64,000 bases of DNA from positions 3,767,501-3,831,500 of the forward strand of contig NZ_CP029550.1 of assembly GCF_003173715.1 (NCBI RefSeq), read 5' to 3'. The stretch is from Methylobacterium durans. GTDB taxonomy: Bacteria; Pseudomonadota; Alphaproteobacteria; Rhizobiales; Beijerinckiaceae. The notes below the pieces were generated by a model. The model was given only the letters and a program-made list of their open reading frames with translations. It did not search any database and had not been told where the DNA came from. The translations under genes were made by a program, and so were the position numbers. Positions 48,807 to 62,499 of the stretch are shown here, piece by piece (the first letter of the stretch is position 1; the number at the start of each line of letters is the position of its first letter).

Positions 48807-49526
48807 ATGAGGCCCGACCTCCTCGTCGCCTTCGCGCCGCTCGTTGCGGCGCTCCTCGCCGCCGCGCTCGTCGCGGCGACGGGATTCGACCAGGGAACCG
48901 CCCTGCCGCCCGCCCTGCAGGCCCGCTTCTACGGCTTCTTCCTCGACCAGTACCCGCTCTTCGCCTTCGCGATCGTCTACGCTGCGGCGCGGATCCTCGC
49001 GGTCGCCCTCGGGCCGGGTCCGGCCTCGGTCCCGCGCCGCGTCGTCGGCTGCGTCTTCGGCCTCGCCCTCGTCCTCGCCGCGAGCCTGCACCCGACGTTC
49101 GGAGGGCTCGTGCTGCGTGCGGGCTTCGCGACCGGCGGCATCGGCTTCCTCAATCAGCTGCCGTTCTGGCTCGCCTACGCCCTCGGCAGTGCCGCCGCCG
49201 CCGCCATGTTCGGCACGGCGCTCGGCCTCGCGGTCCTCGTCACGAACCGCGGCCAACGCCCCCGCGAGGGCTGGTGGCGGGCCATCCGCTCGAACGTCGC
49301 CAGCGTGCTCCTGCGCTTCCTCGCCCTGTGGGTCGGATTTGCCGTGCTTGGCCTTGCCCGCGAGGCCGGAGTCGGCTTCTGGCCACGGCGGCCGCTCAGC
49401 ATACCGCAGTTCGGAATTCTGGCCGGATTGCTGGTCACCGGCCTCTTTCCACACAGCGTGATCACGGCGCTTCGGTCACATACTTATTCCCGAAATCTCT
49501 TGATCAACCCGGCACGATCCCGCTAA
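48807..49526 (+). CDS. Multi-span membrane protein of unknown function
   Basis: A 239-residue protein with about five or six hydrophobic segments (e.g. LVAFAPLVAALLAAALVAAT, YPLFAFAIVYAAARILAVAL, VGCVFGLALVLAASLHPTFG, WLAYALGSAAAAAMFGTALG, LLRFLALWVGFAVLGLAREA). Histidine and arginine residues between spans are few, and I recognise no transporter or enzyme family. The ATG at 48807 is used; an in-frame GTG at 48780 would add nine residues. It follows pepA by 123 bp. The chi subunit gene holC, often found after pepA, is not here. Confidence 0.7.
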   Translation: MRPDLLVAFAPLVAALLAAALVAATGFDQGTALPPALQARFYGFFLDQYPLFAFAIVYAAARILAVALGPGPASVPRRVVGCVFGLALVLAASLHPTFGGLVLRAGFATGGIGFLNQLPFWLAYALGSAAAAAMFGTALGLAVLVTNRGQRPREGWWRAIRSNVASVLLRFLALWVGFAVLGLAREAGVGFWPRRPLSIPQFGILAGLLVTGLFPHSVITALRSHTYSRNLLINPARSR

Positions 49527-49590
49527 TCCGGTGGGCAATGGGGCAAACCCACGGCAGCCACGAGCCGCCGAGACAAGAGGGAGGATCGCC

Positions 49591-51285
49591 GTGATCCAAG
49601 ACATCCGTGCCGAGCGGCCCTGGCTGGCCGCCTATCCGCCCGGCGTGCCGGCCGAGATCGATCTCGACCGGCTCGGCACACTCGCCGACCTGTTCGAGAA
49701 CAGCGTCCGGCAGTACGGCGACAGGGCGGCGATCATCAGTTTCGGCACATCGATCACCTATGCCGAGCTCGGAGCCCGGTCCGAGGCACTCGCGGCATGG
49801 TTGCAGGGTCAGGGGCTTGGCAGGGGCGACCGCGTCGCGATCATGATGCCGAACGTCGCCGCCTATCCGGTGGCCCTGTTCGCCGTTCTCATCTCCGGCT
49901 GCACGGCCGTGAACGTCAACCCGCTCTACACGCCCCGCGAGCTGATCGCGCAGCTCAACGATTCCGGCGCGCGGGTGCTGATCGTCCTGGAGAATTTCGG
50001 CCACACCGTCGCCGAGGCCCTGCCGGACCTCAGCCTGGAGCGGATCGTCGTGGCCGGTCCCGGCGACGGGCTCGGCCTCAAGGGCAAGGTCCTCGACCTC
50101 GCCTCGCGCCACGTCAAGAAGGCGGTGAAGCCCTACGTGCTCCCGCCCGCGACGACGACCCGCTTCGAGGCCGCCGTGAAGGCGGGCCGGAGCCTGCGGC
50201 GGCAGCGGGTCGAGATCGCGCCGGAGGACATCGCCTTCCTCCAATACACGGGCGGCACCACCGGCCTCGCCAAGGCCGCGATGCTGACCCACCGCAACAT
50301 CATGGCCAATGTGGAGCAGTGCCAGCTCTGGTTCGGCGCCTGCGACACGGCCGAGCGGCGCACCATGGTGACGGCACTGCCGCTCTACCACATCTTCGCG
50401 CTGACCTGCTGCTTCTTCTTCTTCATGCGGCTCGGCGGAAACTGCCTGCTGATCCCGAACCCGCGCGACGCCGACGGCTTCATCAAGACGCTGGCCAAGA
50501 GCCATTTCACGCATTTCTCAGGCGTGAACACGCTGTTCAACCTGCTCAACAACCATCCGAAGATCGGTACGGTCGACTTCTCCCACGTCGATTACGTGGT
50601 GGCGGGCGGCATGGCCGTGCAGAAGGCCGTCGCGAGCCGCTGGAAACAGGCGACGGGGCAGGCGATCGTGGAGGGATACGGCCTCTCCGAGACGTCGCCG
50701 GTCGTCTGCGTGAATCCGCACCGCCTCTCCGAGTGGTCCGGTACGATCGGCTTTCCGCTGCCCTCGACGGAGGTGTCGATCCGCGGCGAGGACGGGATGC
50801 CCGCGCCGCTCGGCGAGCCGGGCGAGATCTGCGTGCGCGGCCCCCAGGTGATGAAGGGCTACTGGAAGCGGCCGGACGAGACCGCCAAGGCCACCACCGC
50901 CGACGGGTTCTTCCGGACCGGCGACGTGGGCGTGATGCTGGCGGACGGCCAGATCCGGATCGTCGACCGGATGAAGGACATGATCATCGTCTCGGGGTTC
51001 AACGTCTACCCGAACGAGGTCGAGGACGTGCTGGCGAGTCATCCCGCCGTGCTTGAATGCGCGGTCGTCGGCGCGCCGTCGGCGGAATCGGGTGAGATGG
51101 TCGTCGCCCACGTGGTGCTGCGCGACAAGAGCGCCACCCAGGACGTGATCCGCGCCCATGCGCGCACCCAGCTGACACCCTACAAGGTGCCGCGCAGCGT
51201 CGTGTTCCACGAGGCTCTGCCGAAGACGAATGTCGGCAAGGTGCTGCGCCGCGCGCTGCGGGACGTGCCTCCCGGCGCGGCCTGA
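49591..51285 (+). CDS. Long-chain acyl-CoA ligase (FadD-like)
   Basis: An ATP-dependent AMP-forming ligase that activates fatty acids with CoA. The 564-residue protein has the P-loop-like YTGGTTGLAKAAMLTHRNIM, the A5 motif VEGYGLSETSPVVCVNP, A7 FFRTGDVGVMLADGQIRIVD, A8 RMKDMIIVSGFNVYPNEVED and the C-terminal catalytic Lys in LPKTNVGKVLRRALRD. The start is a GTG at 49591 preceded by a strong ribosome-binding site (AGAGGGAGG, 49576-49584, 6 bases away); an in-frame GTG at 49531 lacks such a site. The substrate chain length is inferred. It supplies acyl-CoA for the beta-oxidation genes at 16.7-22.9 kb. Confidence 0.9.
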   Translation: MIQDIRAERPWLAAYPPGVPAEIDLDRLGTLADLFENSVRQYGDRAAIISFGTSITYAELGARSEALAAWLQGQGLGRGDRVAIMMPNVAAYPVALFAVLISGCTAVNVNPLYTPRELIAQLNDSGARVLIVLENFGHTVAEALPDLSLERIVVAGPGDGLGLKGKVLDLASRHVKKAVKPYVLPPATTTRFEAAVKAGRSLRRQRVEIAPEDIAFLQYTGGTTGLAKAAMLTHRNIMANVEQCQLWFGACDTAERRTMVTALPLYHIFALTCCFFFFMRLGGNCLLIPNPRDADGFIKTLAKSHFTHFSGVNTLFNLLNNHPKIGTVDFSHVDYVVAGGMAVQKAVASRWKQATGQAIVEGYGLSETSPVVCVNPHRLSEWSGTIGFPLPSTEVSIRGEDGMPAPLGEPGEICVRGPQVMKGYWKRPDETAKATTADGFFRTGDVGVMLADGQIRIVDRMKDMIIVSGFNVYPNEVEDVLASHPAVLECAVVGAPSAESGEMVVAHVVLRDKSATQDVIRAHARTQLTPYKVPRSVVFHEALPKTNVGKVLRRALRDVPPGAA

Positions 51286-51354
51286 GCCTGCCGCGCGGAC
51301 GCAGGGGCCATTCTGTCGCGGGCCTGAAACCTTTCGGCCGCCGTTGACGAAGTA

Positions 51355-51381
51355 CCGGGACGCAGCGGCAGTGCGTCCCGG
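51355..51381. promoter_or_regulatory. Hairpin in the msrP leader / after the acyl-CoA ligase
   Basis: CCGGGACGC (51355-51363) and GCGTCCCGG (51373-51381) form a perfect 9-bp stem with a 9-nt loop, 28 bases before the msrP ATG. It may terminate the upstream ligase transcript or act in the msrP leader; a TTGACG (51343-51348) just before it could be a -35 element. Confidence 0.45.
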
Positions 51382-51409
51382 ACGGGGCGTCGAATTTCAG
51401 GGAAACGCC

Positions 51410-52354
51410 ATGCACATCAAGCGTCGTCGCGGCTGGGAGATGCCGGAGCACATGGCAACACCGGAGGGCGTGTTCCTCAGCCGCCGCGCGCTCCTCGGCG
51501 GCGCGGCCGGGCTCGTGGCCGGCTCGGCCATCGGCTGGGATGCCGCGTCGGCCGAGGACGCGCTCTATCCGGCCCGCCGCAACGAGGGCTTCACCCTCGA
51601 CCGGGCCGTGACCCCCGAGCGCTACAGCGGCGACTACAACAACTTCTACGAGTTCGGCACCTCGAAGACCGTGCTGCCGGCCGCGAATGCCCTGAAGACG
51701 AAGCCGTGGACGATCAAGATCGACGGCCTCGTCGAGAAGCCCTTCGAGATCGGCGTGGATGACCTGATCCGCAAGGTCGGGCTGGAGGAGCGGCTCTACC
51801 GGCACCGCTGCGTCGAGGCGTGGTCGATGGCTGTGCCGTGGACCGGCTTCCCGCTCGCGAAGCTCGTGGCGCTTGCCAAGCCTGCTTCGGGCGCGAAGTA
51901 CGTCCAGTTCCAGACGTTCCTCGACAAGGCCATGGCGCCCGGCCAGCGGCAGTTCTTCTACCCGTGGCCCTACGTCGAGGGGCTGACCATGGCCGAGGCG
52001 AACAACGACCTCGCCTTCATGGTCACCGGCATCTACGGCAAGCCGTTGCCGAACCAGTTCGGAGCTCCGATCCGGCTCGCGGTGCCGTGGAAGTACGGCT
52101 TCAAGTCGGCCAAGTCCCTCGTGAAGGTGTCGTTCGTGGCCGAGCGTCCGAAGACCTTCTGGGAGGGGCTGCAGGCCTCCGAGTACGGCTTCTGGGCGAA
52201 CGTGAACCCGGCCGTGCCGCATCCCCGCTGGAGCCAGGCGAGCGAGCGCGTGCTCGGCACCGACCAGCGCGTGCCGACCTTGATCTACAACGGCTACGGC
52301 GAGCAGGTCGCCGACCTCTATAAGGGGCTTGAGAAGGAGCGGCTGTTCGTCTGA
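51410..52354 (+). CDS. msrP: MsrP, periplasmic Met-sulfoxide reductase catalytic subunit
   Basis: MsrP is a molybdopterin enzyme that reduces methionine sulfoxide in periplasmic proteins, with electrons from MsrQ. The 314-residue protein carries a Tat signal (SRRALLGGAAGLVAGSAIG). The Mo-coordinating Cys is in LYRHRCVEAWSMAVPWTGFP (about residue 133). Typical segments are NNFYEFGTSKTVLPAANALK and PWKYGFKSAKSLVKVSFVAE. The ATG at 51410 follows a purine-rich AGGGAAACGCC. The gene is not beside msrQ, which lies at 11941-12870; the two are usually adjacent in other bacteria. Confidence 0.93.
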   Translation: MHIKRRRGWEMPEHMATPEGVFLSRRALLGGAAGLVAGSAIGWDAASAEDALYPARRNEGFTLDRAVTPERYSGDYNNFYEFGTSKTVLPAANALKTKPWTIKIDGLVEKPFEIGVDDLIRKVGLEERLYRHRCVEAWSMAVPWTGFPLAKLVALAKPASGAKYVQFQTFLDKAMAPGQRQFFYPWPYVEGLTMAEANNDLAFMVTGIYGKPLPNQFGAPIRLAVPWKYGFKSAKSLVKVSFVAERPKTFWEGLQASEYGFWANVNPAVPHPRWSQASERVLGTDQRVPTLIYNGYGEQVADLYKGLEKERLFV

Positions 52355-52364
52355 AGACGCGCCC

Positions 52365-53255
52365 TCAATAGGTCCAGCGCTGAGCCTTCGTGACTAGGAA
52401 GTCGCGGAAGGCCTGGACGCGGGCGACCGAGCGCATCTCCTCGGCGTAGACGAGGTAGCTCTCCAGGCTCGGCATGTCGCTTTCGCCCAGCACCTGAACG
52501 AGGTTCGTGGTGCCGTCGACCGCGTAATCCGGCAGGATGCCGATCCCGACGCCGGTCTCCATCGCCACCTGCAGGGCGGCGATATTGTTGACCGTGAAAT
52601 GGACCGGCCGGCGCTCGCGCCCCTCGCGGCCGATGCTGGCGAGCCAGTGGGCTGCCAGGAGGTAGGACGGCTCGTTGCCGCCGAACGAGACGAGGCGGTG
52701 CTCGTCGAGATCGTCGATCGTCTTCGGCTCGCCGAAGCGCTTGATGTAATCCTGGCTCGCGAAGGCGTGGTAGTGGACCGTGAAGAGCCGGCGCTGGATC
52801 AGGTCGGGCTGGGCGGGACGCCGCATCCGGATCGCCACGTCGGCCTCGCGCATGGCGAGGTCGAGCTCCTCGTTGGTGAGGATCAGCTCGACGCGGACAT
52901 CCGGGTAGAGGTCGAGGAACTCGGAGACGCGCTGCGCGAGCCAGGACGTGCCGAGGCCGACCGTCGTCGTGACCTTGAGGTCGCCGGTCGGCCGCTCGCT
53001 CGTCTCGACGAGGCGGGCCTTGGTGTTCTCCAGGCGCAGCTTCATGTCCCGCGCGGCGCGAAACAGCAGGTCGCCCTGCTCGGTCAGGATCAGGCCGCGG
53101 GCATGGCGGTGGAACAGGGGCGCGCGCAGCTCGCGCTCCAGCGCGCTGATCTGGCGGCTCACCGCGGATTGGCTGAGGCCGATGTCGTCGCCCGCCCGCG
53201 TGAAGCTGCCGGCTTCCGCCACGTTGAGGAAGATCCGGATCTTGTCCCAGTCCAC
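52365..53255 (-). CDS. LysR-family transcriptional regulator
   Basis: A 296-residue LysR regulator. The N-terminal helix-turn-helix is WDKIRIFLNVAEAGSFTRAG then DDIGLSQSAVSRQISALERE. The effector domain follows (LKVTTTVGLGTSWLAQRVSE, VAMETGVGIGILPDYAVDGT). The start is a GTG at 53255 preceded by GGGGAG seven bases upstream; the open frame reaches 53375 but that sequence is not family-like. It converges on msrP with a 10-bp gap and lies downstream of trxB, a placement common in this order. Its target is not evident from sequence. Confidence 0.9.
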   Translation of the reverse strand: MDWDKIRIFLNVAEAGSFTRAGDDIGLSQSAVSRQISALERELRAPLFHRHARGLILTEQGDLLFRAARDMKLRLENTKARLVETSERPTGDLKVTTTVGLGTSWLAQRVSEFLDLYPDVRVELILTNEELDLAMREADVAIRMRRPAQPDLIQRRLFTVHYHAFASQDYIKRFGEPKTIDDLDEHRLVSFGGNEPSYLLAAHWLASIGREGRERRPVHFTVNNIAALQVAMETGVGIGILPDYAVDGTTNLVQVLGESDMPSLESYLVYAEEMRSVARVQAFRDFLVTKAQRWTY

Positions 53256-53687
53256 CGTCGAACTCCCCGAAGGCGGTCGGGCACCCGGGACGCTGCCGTC
53301 CCGTGAGTCCGTCCGCTGGCGCGGGCTACACCGTTGCGCGCCGCCCCTTCTGCCCAAGCAGTCGCGGCGGTCCATCGATGATGCGCCGGCCGTCGATGCG
53401 GGACGAGACGATGGCGGCGGACGCCGACATCGTCAGGATAGGACTTCCCTCTTGCGATTTGGTTGCACCATAACGCAAGTCCATTTGCGAAGATTTTGTT
53501 GACGGCTCGAGGAAACGGTGTCGCCTGGCGCGAAATCGTTCCTCGGCGGCAAGGCCACGCAGTCTCACCCCGGGTCGGGACGGTCGGGTTGGTCTCGCCC
53601 GCGCGAGGCTCAGCCCCGTGGACCCGCGAACCTCTCGGCCGCCATCTCCCGCCGAGAACGGCACGATCCTGCGCGCGACGCGTCGGG
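53256..53687. other. 432-bp gap between lysR and trxB
   Basis: No gene is seen on either strand. The part near 53440-53510 is richer in A and T than the surroundings and contains CTTGCG (53451-53456) and CGCAAG (53474-53479), a 6-bp inverted repeat, flanked by GGACTT (53441-53446) and AAGTCC (53477-53482). It probably holds the lysR promoter and its own binding site. Confidence 0.4.
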
Positions 53688-54686
<999 letters not shown>

Positions 54687-55751
54687 TCAGCCGCTGGCGA
54701 GCCTGTCCCGGTGCGCGGCGTAGGCGCCGGCCAGCGCCTGCGCGATCACCGGCGTCGCGTCGATCGGCTTGTACGACAGCGGCTCCAAATGACCGATGAA
54801 GGGCTTGAGCGCCCCGGCCATGGCGAGCCCGGCGAACATCCGCCGGTGCCGGATATAGGTACGCGGCAGGTCGAACAGCAGGACCGGAACGCCGGTGCTC
54901 ACCGCCTCGCTGACCATGTTGGCCGAGTCGGAAGTGACGACGACGGCCTCGGCGAGCGCCAGCAGGCTGACATAGGGGTTCTCGCCGGTCCCGTCCCAGA
55001 AGAAGCCGCCCGTCTCGCCGACGAGAACGCGCAGCGCATCGCGCAAAGCCGGCGGCGTGCGCCGGGAGACGGTGACCATGAGGCGCCGGCCGCCATCCGC
55101 GAGCTTGCGGAGGTCGGTCAGAAGCCGCTTCATGTCCGCCTGCCGGTAGCTGAGATGACGGCTGTCGCCGCCGATCAGCACCGCGATCCGCGGCCCGTCG
55201 AGGGCGGCGAGGCGCGGGTCTGGCCGCGCCTGGGCGGCGGCGAGGCGCGCTGCGGTGACGAGGTGCGGGGCGGTGAGCGTCGTGAAGACGTTCGGCCCCC
55301 TCAGATCGTCGTAATCCGGCACCCAGATGAAATCGGCGCTGTCGTGGCCGGTGCGGGGGTCCTTGAGGAAGGCGGTGAAGGTTCGCCCCTGCGTGGCCCG
55401 GCGCACCGCGCGCAGATACGGCACCGAGCGGCGGCCGGAGGCGATCAGCAGGTCGGGGAAGGGGCCGGCAAGCGCGCCGCGGGCACGCCCCGGGCCCTGG
55501 CGGGGGTCGATCGGCCCCCAGGGGGCCGTCCAGCCGAACGGGCCGCGGGACGGCACGCGCCGGATCTCGTAATCGAGCCCGAGCGTCTCGGCGATGCCGA
55601 TGCACTGGTTCTCGTCGCCGGCCTTCCCGTCCGTGACGATCCAGGCCCGCACGTTCGGGAGCCTCGGCGAGGATTGCGACGATGCGGCGGACGGGGCGGG
55701 CGTGGGCGTCCCGCCGCGTGGCGGAGGGTTCCGATCGATCACGTCGGTCAC
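54687..55751 (-). CDS. ELM1-family protein
   Basis: A 354-residue protein of the family named after the plant mitochondrial fission factor ELM1; in bacteria its function is undetermined, and the fold resembles glycosyltransferase GT-B proteins. Typical segments are AWIVTDGKAGDENQCIGIAE, LLIASGRRSVPYLRAVRRAT, HDSADFIWVPDYDDLRGPNV and VVVTSDSANMVSEAVSTGVP. It starts at a GTG (55751) one base after the stop of the upstream secreted-protein gene, so the two are coupled. The N-terminal 30 residues are Pro/Ser-rich. Confidence 0.86.
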   Translation of the reverse strand: MTDVIDRNPPPRGGTPTPAPSAASSQSSPRLPNVRAWIVTDGKAGDENQCIGIAETLGLDYEIRRVPSRGPFGWTAPWGPIDPRQGPGRARGALAGPFPDLLIASGRRSVPYLRAVRRATQGRTFTAFLKDPRTGHDSADFIWVPDYDDLRGPNVFTTLTAPHLVTAARLAAAQARPDPRLAALDGPRIAVLIGGDSRHLSYRQADMKRLLTDLRKLADGGRRLMVTVSRRTPPALRDALRVLVGETGGFFWDGTGENPYVSLLALAEAVVVTSDSANMVSEAVSTGVPVLLFDLPRTYIRHRRMFAGLAMAGALKPFIGHLEPLSYKPIDATPVIAQALAGAYAAHRDRLASG

Positions 55752-55752
55752 G

Positions 55753-56295
55753 TCAGTCGGCGGGAAGTTGGCGGCGCAGCCATTCGGCGTAGATGTTGGC
55801 GACCGCGGTCACCCGGCGCCGCTCCGACAGGGGATCGTACCACGCGCCGCCGTAGCTCGACGGCGTCGCCGTGAGTTGCGGATGGCGGCCCAGAACCTCG
55901 CCGCCGCGCCCGACGAGGAGCGCCTCGCCGTCGAGGTAATCGGTCTGGTTGCCGCCGCCGAGGCCGCCGCGCCCGCCGCCCTGGGCGCCCGCGTAGGGCG
56001 GCAGGGAGAGCCCCCGGACCAGCACGACGAGGATCGGACCGCGCCCGCCGAGGCGCCCCGCGAAGGCGCGCCGGAGGGCCAGCGTCAGGTCGGCGCGCAG
56101 AGCCTCCGCCTGAGGGCCGTTCCCTTGCGCGATCAGGGGGCGCACGTCGACGCGGATGTCGGCGAAGCGCTCGCCGTTGAGGCGGGGGAAATCGTCGGCC
56201 GCGGCGGCCCCTGCGACGAGCGCGAGGGCGGCCAGCAAAGCGGGCCAGGCGATCCGGAGCAGCCGGCCACCGAGGATTGCGCGGGGACGGGGCAC
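55753..56295 (-). CDS. Secreted protein of unknown function
   Basis: A 180-residue exported protein. The signal peptide is RLLRIAWPALLAALALVAGA with cleavage near AAA-DDF. The mature part has ERFADIRVDVRPLIAQGNGP, a long helix with LTLALRRAFAGRL, a strand-like GPILVVLVRGLSLPPYA and a Gly-rich loop, then GEALLVGRGGEVLGRHPQLT and SYGGAWYDPLSERRRVTAVA. I do not recognise a named domain. It starts at a GTG (56295) 4 bp after greA and is coupled to the ELM1-like gene downstream. Confidence 0.72.
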   Translation of the reverse strand: MPRPRAILGGRLLRIAWPALLAALALVAGAAAADDFPRLNGERFADIRVDVRPLIAQGNGPQAEALRADLTLALRRAFAGRLGGRGPILVVLVRGLSLPPYAGAQGGGRGGLGGGNQTDYLDGEALLVGRGGEVLGRHPQLTATPSSYGGAWYDPLSERRRVTAVANIYAEWLRRQLPAD

Positions 56296-56299
56296 CGTC

Positions 56300-56782
56300 T
56301 CAGGCGCCGTACTGGACGCCGACGACCTCGTAGGACTTGCCGCCGCCCGGCGTCGTCACTTCGACGGTGTCGCCGACGCCCTTGCCGATCAGTGCGCGGG
56401 CGATCGGCGAGGTGATCGAGACGCGGCCTGAGCGGACGTCCGCCTCCGGCTCGCCGACGATCTGGTAGGTCTTCTCCTCCTCGGTGTCCTCGTCGACGAG
56501 CTTCACCGTGGCGCCGAACTTGATCTTGTTGCCGGAGAGCTTCGTGACGTCGATGATCTCGGCGCGCGAGATCATGCTCTCGAGCTCCAGCACGCGGCCC
56601 TCGTTGTGGGACTGGGCTTCCTTGGCGGCGTGGTACTCGGCGTTCTCCGAGAGGTCGCCCAACGCCCGCGCCTCCGCGATCGCCTGGATGATCCGCTGCC
56701 GCTCGACCTGCTGGCGATGCTTCAGCTCCTCCTCGAGAGCCGCGAAGCCACGCACCGTGATCGGAACCTTGTCCATCGTCAT
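56300..56782 (-). CDS. greA: Transcription elongation factor GreA
   Basis: GreA rescues backtracked RNA polymerase by stimulating transcript cleavage. The 160-residue protein has the N-terminal coiled coil with the acidic tip ([20 protein letters not shown]) and the C-terminal FKBP-like domain ([20 protein letters not shown]). The ATG at 56782 ([20 protein letters not shown]) is used; ATG 56776 is as likely. It follows carB by 120 bp on the same strand. Confidence 0.94.
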   Translation of the reverse strand: MTMDKVPITVRGFAALEEELKHRQQVERQRIIQAIAEARALGDLSENAEYHAAKEAQSHNEGRVLELESMISRAEIIDVTKLSGNKIKFGATVKLVDEDTEEEKTYQIVGEPEADVRSGRVSITSPIARALIGKGVGDTVEVTTPGGGKSYEVVGVQYGA

Positions 56783-56902
56783 CGTCTCGCGCCACAATGA
56801 AGAAGCCCGGCCGGGAGCCAATATGCTCCCTCCGGGCCAGATGAGCTCAAATCCCGAACCGCACGAACCCGCCGGTGCGAACGCACCCGCGACTTCGACT
56901 GT

Positions 56903-60376
<3,474 letters not shown>

Positions 60377-60584
60377 CGTACGCCTTCTTACAGGCACGCG
60401 CGCTCGTCCGCGCGCGGCGCCGGGGAAGCGGAGCGGCAACGAGGCGAGCGCTGGCGGCGTGGATTGTCGTTGGGCCCCGCGTTTACACGCAGGCGTCCGC
60501 GTTTGAAAGAGCGGGATCGAGGTGGGGACGCGCGCCGGGCGCGCCCTTTGCGGCCGCGCCCGTGATGCGGCGTCGGTGCCGGCC

Positions 60585-60959
60585 TCAGAGGCCGATGTAG
60601 AGGGCGGCGACCGCCCGGTCGATCGAGAGGTAGAACACGCCGAAGGCGACCATCGCCGCGGCGGCGAATTCGAGGGTCAGGTTCGACAGGGTCTGCGTCC
60701 GGCGCATGATCTCGCGGCCGAAATAGACCGAGATCCAGGCGACCGTCAGCACGGCCGGCAGCACGAACAGGAAGGAGAGGGTGCTCTCGACGCGGTCGAG
60801 GCCGGTCGGGTCGAGGAGGGCGCGGATGTTGCGGACCCACGGCGCGTAGCAGGCCGCGTAGAGCGTGGTCAGCCACGACAGGCCGACCGCGACGCCGAGA
60901 TGGAAGGTGAATATGCGATGCAGCCGCGAGAAGTCGTCGCGCGCTTCGTCCAAGGTCAT
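60585..60959 (-). CDS. Small membrane protein of unknown function
   Basis: A 124-residue protein with four hydrophobic segments ([59 protein letters not shown] and a short end), preceded by a charged start ([15 protein letters not shown]). I recognise no family. It sits between carA and carB on the same strand, with 114 bp and 208 bp on each side. The role, if any, in the car genes is unknown. Confidence 0.7.
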   Translation of the reverse strand: MTLDEARDDFSRLHRIFTFHLGVAVGLSWLTTLYAACYAPWVRNIRALLDPTGLDRVESTLSFLFVLPAVLTVAWISVYFGREIMRRTQTLSNLTLEFAAAAMVAFGVFYLSIDRAVAALYIGL

Positions 60960-60989
60960 CCGACAGCCCCGATCTGTTGTCCGCTCCGC

Positions 60990-61013
60990 CGGCGATGCGT
61001 TGCTGCATCGCCG
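60990..61013. terminator. Hairpin after carA
   Basis: CGGCGATGC (60990-60998) and GCATCGCCG (61005-61013) form a perfect 9-bp stem with a 6-nt loop, in the gap between the carA stop and the start of the membrane-protein gene. There is no U tract on the minus strand, so it may only attenuate or stabilise the transcript. Confidence 0.4.
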
Positions 61014-61073
61014 TTGACGGGCGCGGACGGTCAGATGCGGGGCAATCCCGGGTTTTTTATGACGTGCGTCCGG

Positions 61074-62303
61074 TCAGCGCCCCGCCATCTCGGTCTCGGG
61101 CTTGTTCTCGCGCATCAGGGTGACGAAGCGCTCGAACAGGTAGTGGCTGTCCTTCGGGCCGGGCGAGGCTTCCGGGTGGTGCTGCACCGAGAAGGCGGGG
61201 CGGTCGGAGAGCGTCAGGCCGCAATTCGAGCCGTCGAACAGCGAGACGTGGGTCTCGACCGCGTTGCCGGGCAGGCTCGCGGGATCGACCGCGAAGCCGT
61301 GATTCATCGAGACGATCTCGACCTTGCCGGTGGTCTTGTCCTTCACCGGATGGTTCGCCCCGTGGTGCCCCTGCGCCATCTTGACGGTGCGCCCGCCCAG
61401 CGCGAGGCCCATGAGCTGGTGACCGAGGCAGATGCCGAACGTCGGCACGCGCTGATCGAGGAGCTTGCGGATCACGGGCACTGCGTAGGCACCGGTGGCG
61501 GCCGGGTCGCCGGGGCCGTTCGAGAGGAAGACGCCATCGGGCTTGAGCGCCAGGATCTCCTCGGCGCTCGTCGTCGCCGGGACCACCGTCACGTCGCAGC
61601 CCGCTTCGGCGAGAAGCCGCAGGATGTTGCGCTTCACCCCGTAATCGATCGCGACGACCCGGAAGCCCTGGCCGAGCTCGCGCTTGCCGTAGCCGCCCTG
61701 CACCGCCCAGACGGTCTCGGTCCAGGCCGAGTTCTCGCGGCTCGTCACCGGCGGCACGAGGTCGAGCCCCTCCATCGGGGCCAGCGCGGCGGCCTGCGCC
61801 TTCAGCGCCTCCCGGTCGAAGCGCCCGTCCGGATCGTTGGCGATCACTGCGTTCGGCATGCCGTTGTCGCGGATGCGGGCGGTGAGCGCGCGGGTATCGA
61901 CGCCCGTGATGCCGACGATGCCACGCGCCGAGAGCCACGCGTCGAGGTGGCTCGACGAGCGCCAGCTCGACGGCTGCGTCACGGCCGAGGCGATGACGAC
62001 CCCGCGCACGCCCGAGGCGGGCGCCGCGTCGAGGCTCTCCAGATCCTCGTCGTTGGTGCCGACATTGCCGATATGCGGGAAGGTGAAGGTGACGATCTGA
62101 CCGGCGTAGGACGGGTCCGTCAGAATCTCCTGGTAGCCCGTCATCGCGGTGTTGAAGCAGACCTCGCCCTCGGCGATCCCGGTCTTGCCGATGCCGAAGC
62201 CTTCGAGGATCGTGCCGTCTGCGAGCACGAGAAGGGCGGTCGCCAGGGGCTCGGCCCAGGGCTCGGGGCTCGCATGCGCGGGCGCGCCATCGTCTTGCAG
62301 CAT
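61074..62303 (-). CDS. carA: Carbamoyl-phosphate synthase small subunit
   Basis: CarA is the glutaminase that supplies ammonia to CarB. The 409-residue protein has FNTAMTGYQEILTDPSYAGQ, the N-terminal domain, and the class I amidotransferase triad: Cys in VPTFGICLGHQLMGLALGG, and His and Glu in FSVQHHPEASPGPKDSHYLF. The ATG at 62303 fits the family start, with a short Ala/Pro-rich lead. It is divergent from the YqeY gene, sharing a 196-bp region. Confidence 0.95.
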   Translation of the reverse strand: MLQDDGAPAHASPEPWAEPLATALLVLADGTILEGFGIGKTGIAEGEVCFNTAMTGYQEILTDPSYAGQIVTFTFPHIGNVGTNDEDLESLDAAPASGVRGVVIASAVTQPSSWRSSSHLDAWLSARGIVGITGVDTRALTARIRDNGMPNAVIANDPDGRFDREALKAQAAALAPMEGLDLVPPVTSRENSAWTETVWAVQGGYGKRELGQGFRVVAIDYGVKRNILRLLAEAGCDVTVVPATTSAEEILALKPDGVFLSNGPGDPAATGAYAVPVIRKLLDQRVPTFGICLGHQLMGLALGGRTVKMAQGHHGANHPVKDKTTGKVEIVSMNHGFAVDPASLPGNAVETHVSLFDGSNCGLTLSDRPAFSVQHHPEASPGPKDSHYLFERFVTLMRENKPETEMAGR

Positions 62304-62499
62304 CGGCGTGATCTCGCTTATGTCCGGCCGACCCGGCGCCGGGAGGCCGAGAGGCGGCCCTTCGCGCGTGCGGGTGGCTTGAATTCCCGGGCGCTCTTAG
62401 CGAGCGGTCCGCGTCAGGGTCAATGTGGGCCCGCCCGCCCGGAGGCTCAACCGCCGGGAATCGCAGGCCACCCAACAGCTTTTCGAATTGGAGAGACCC

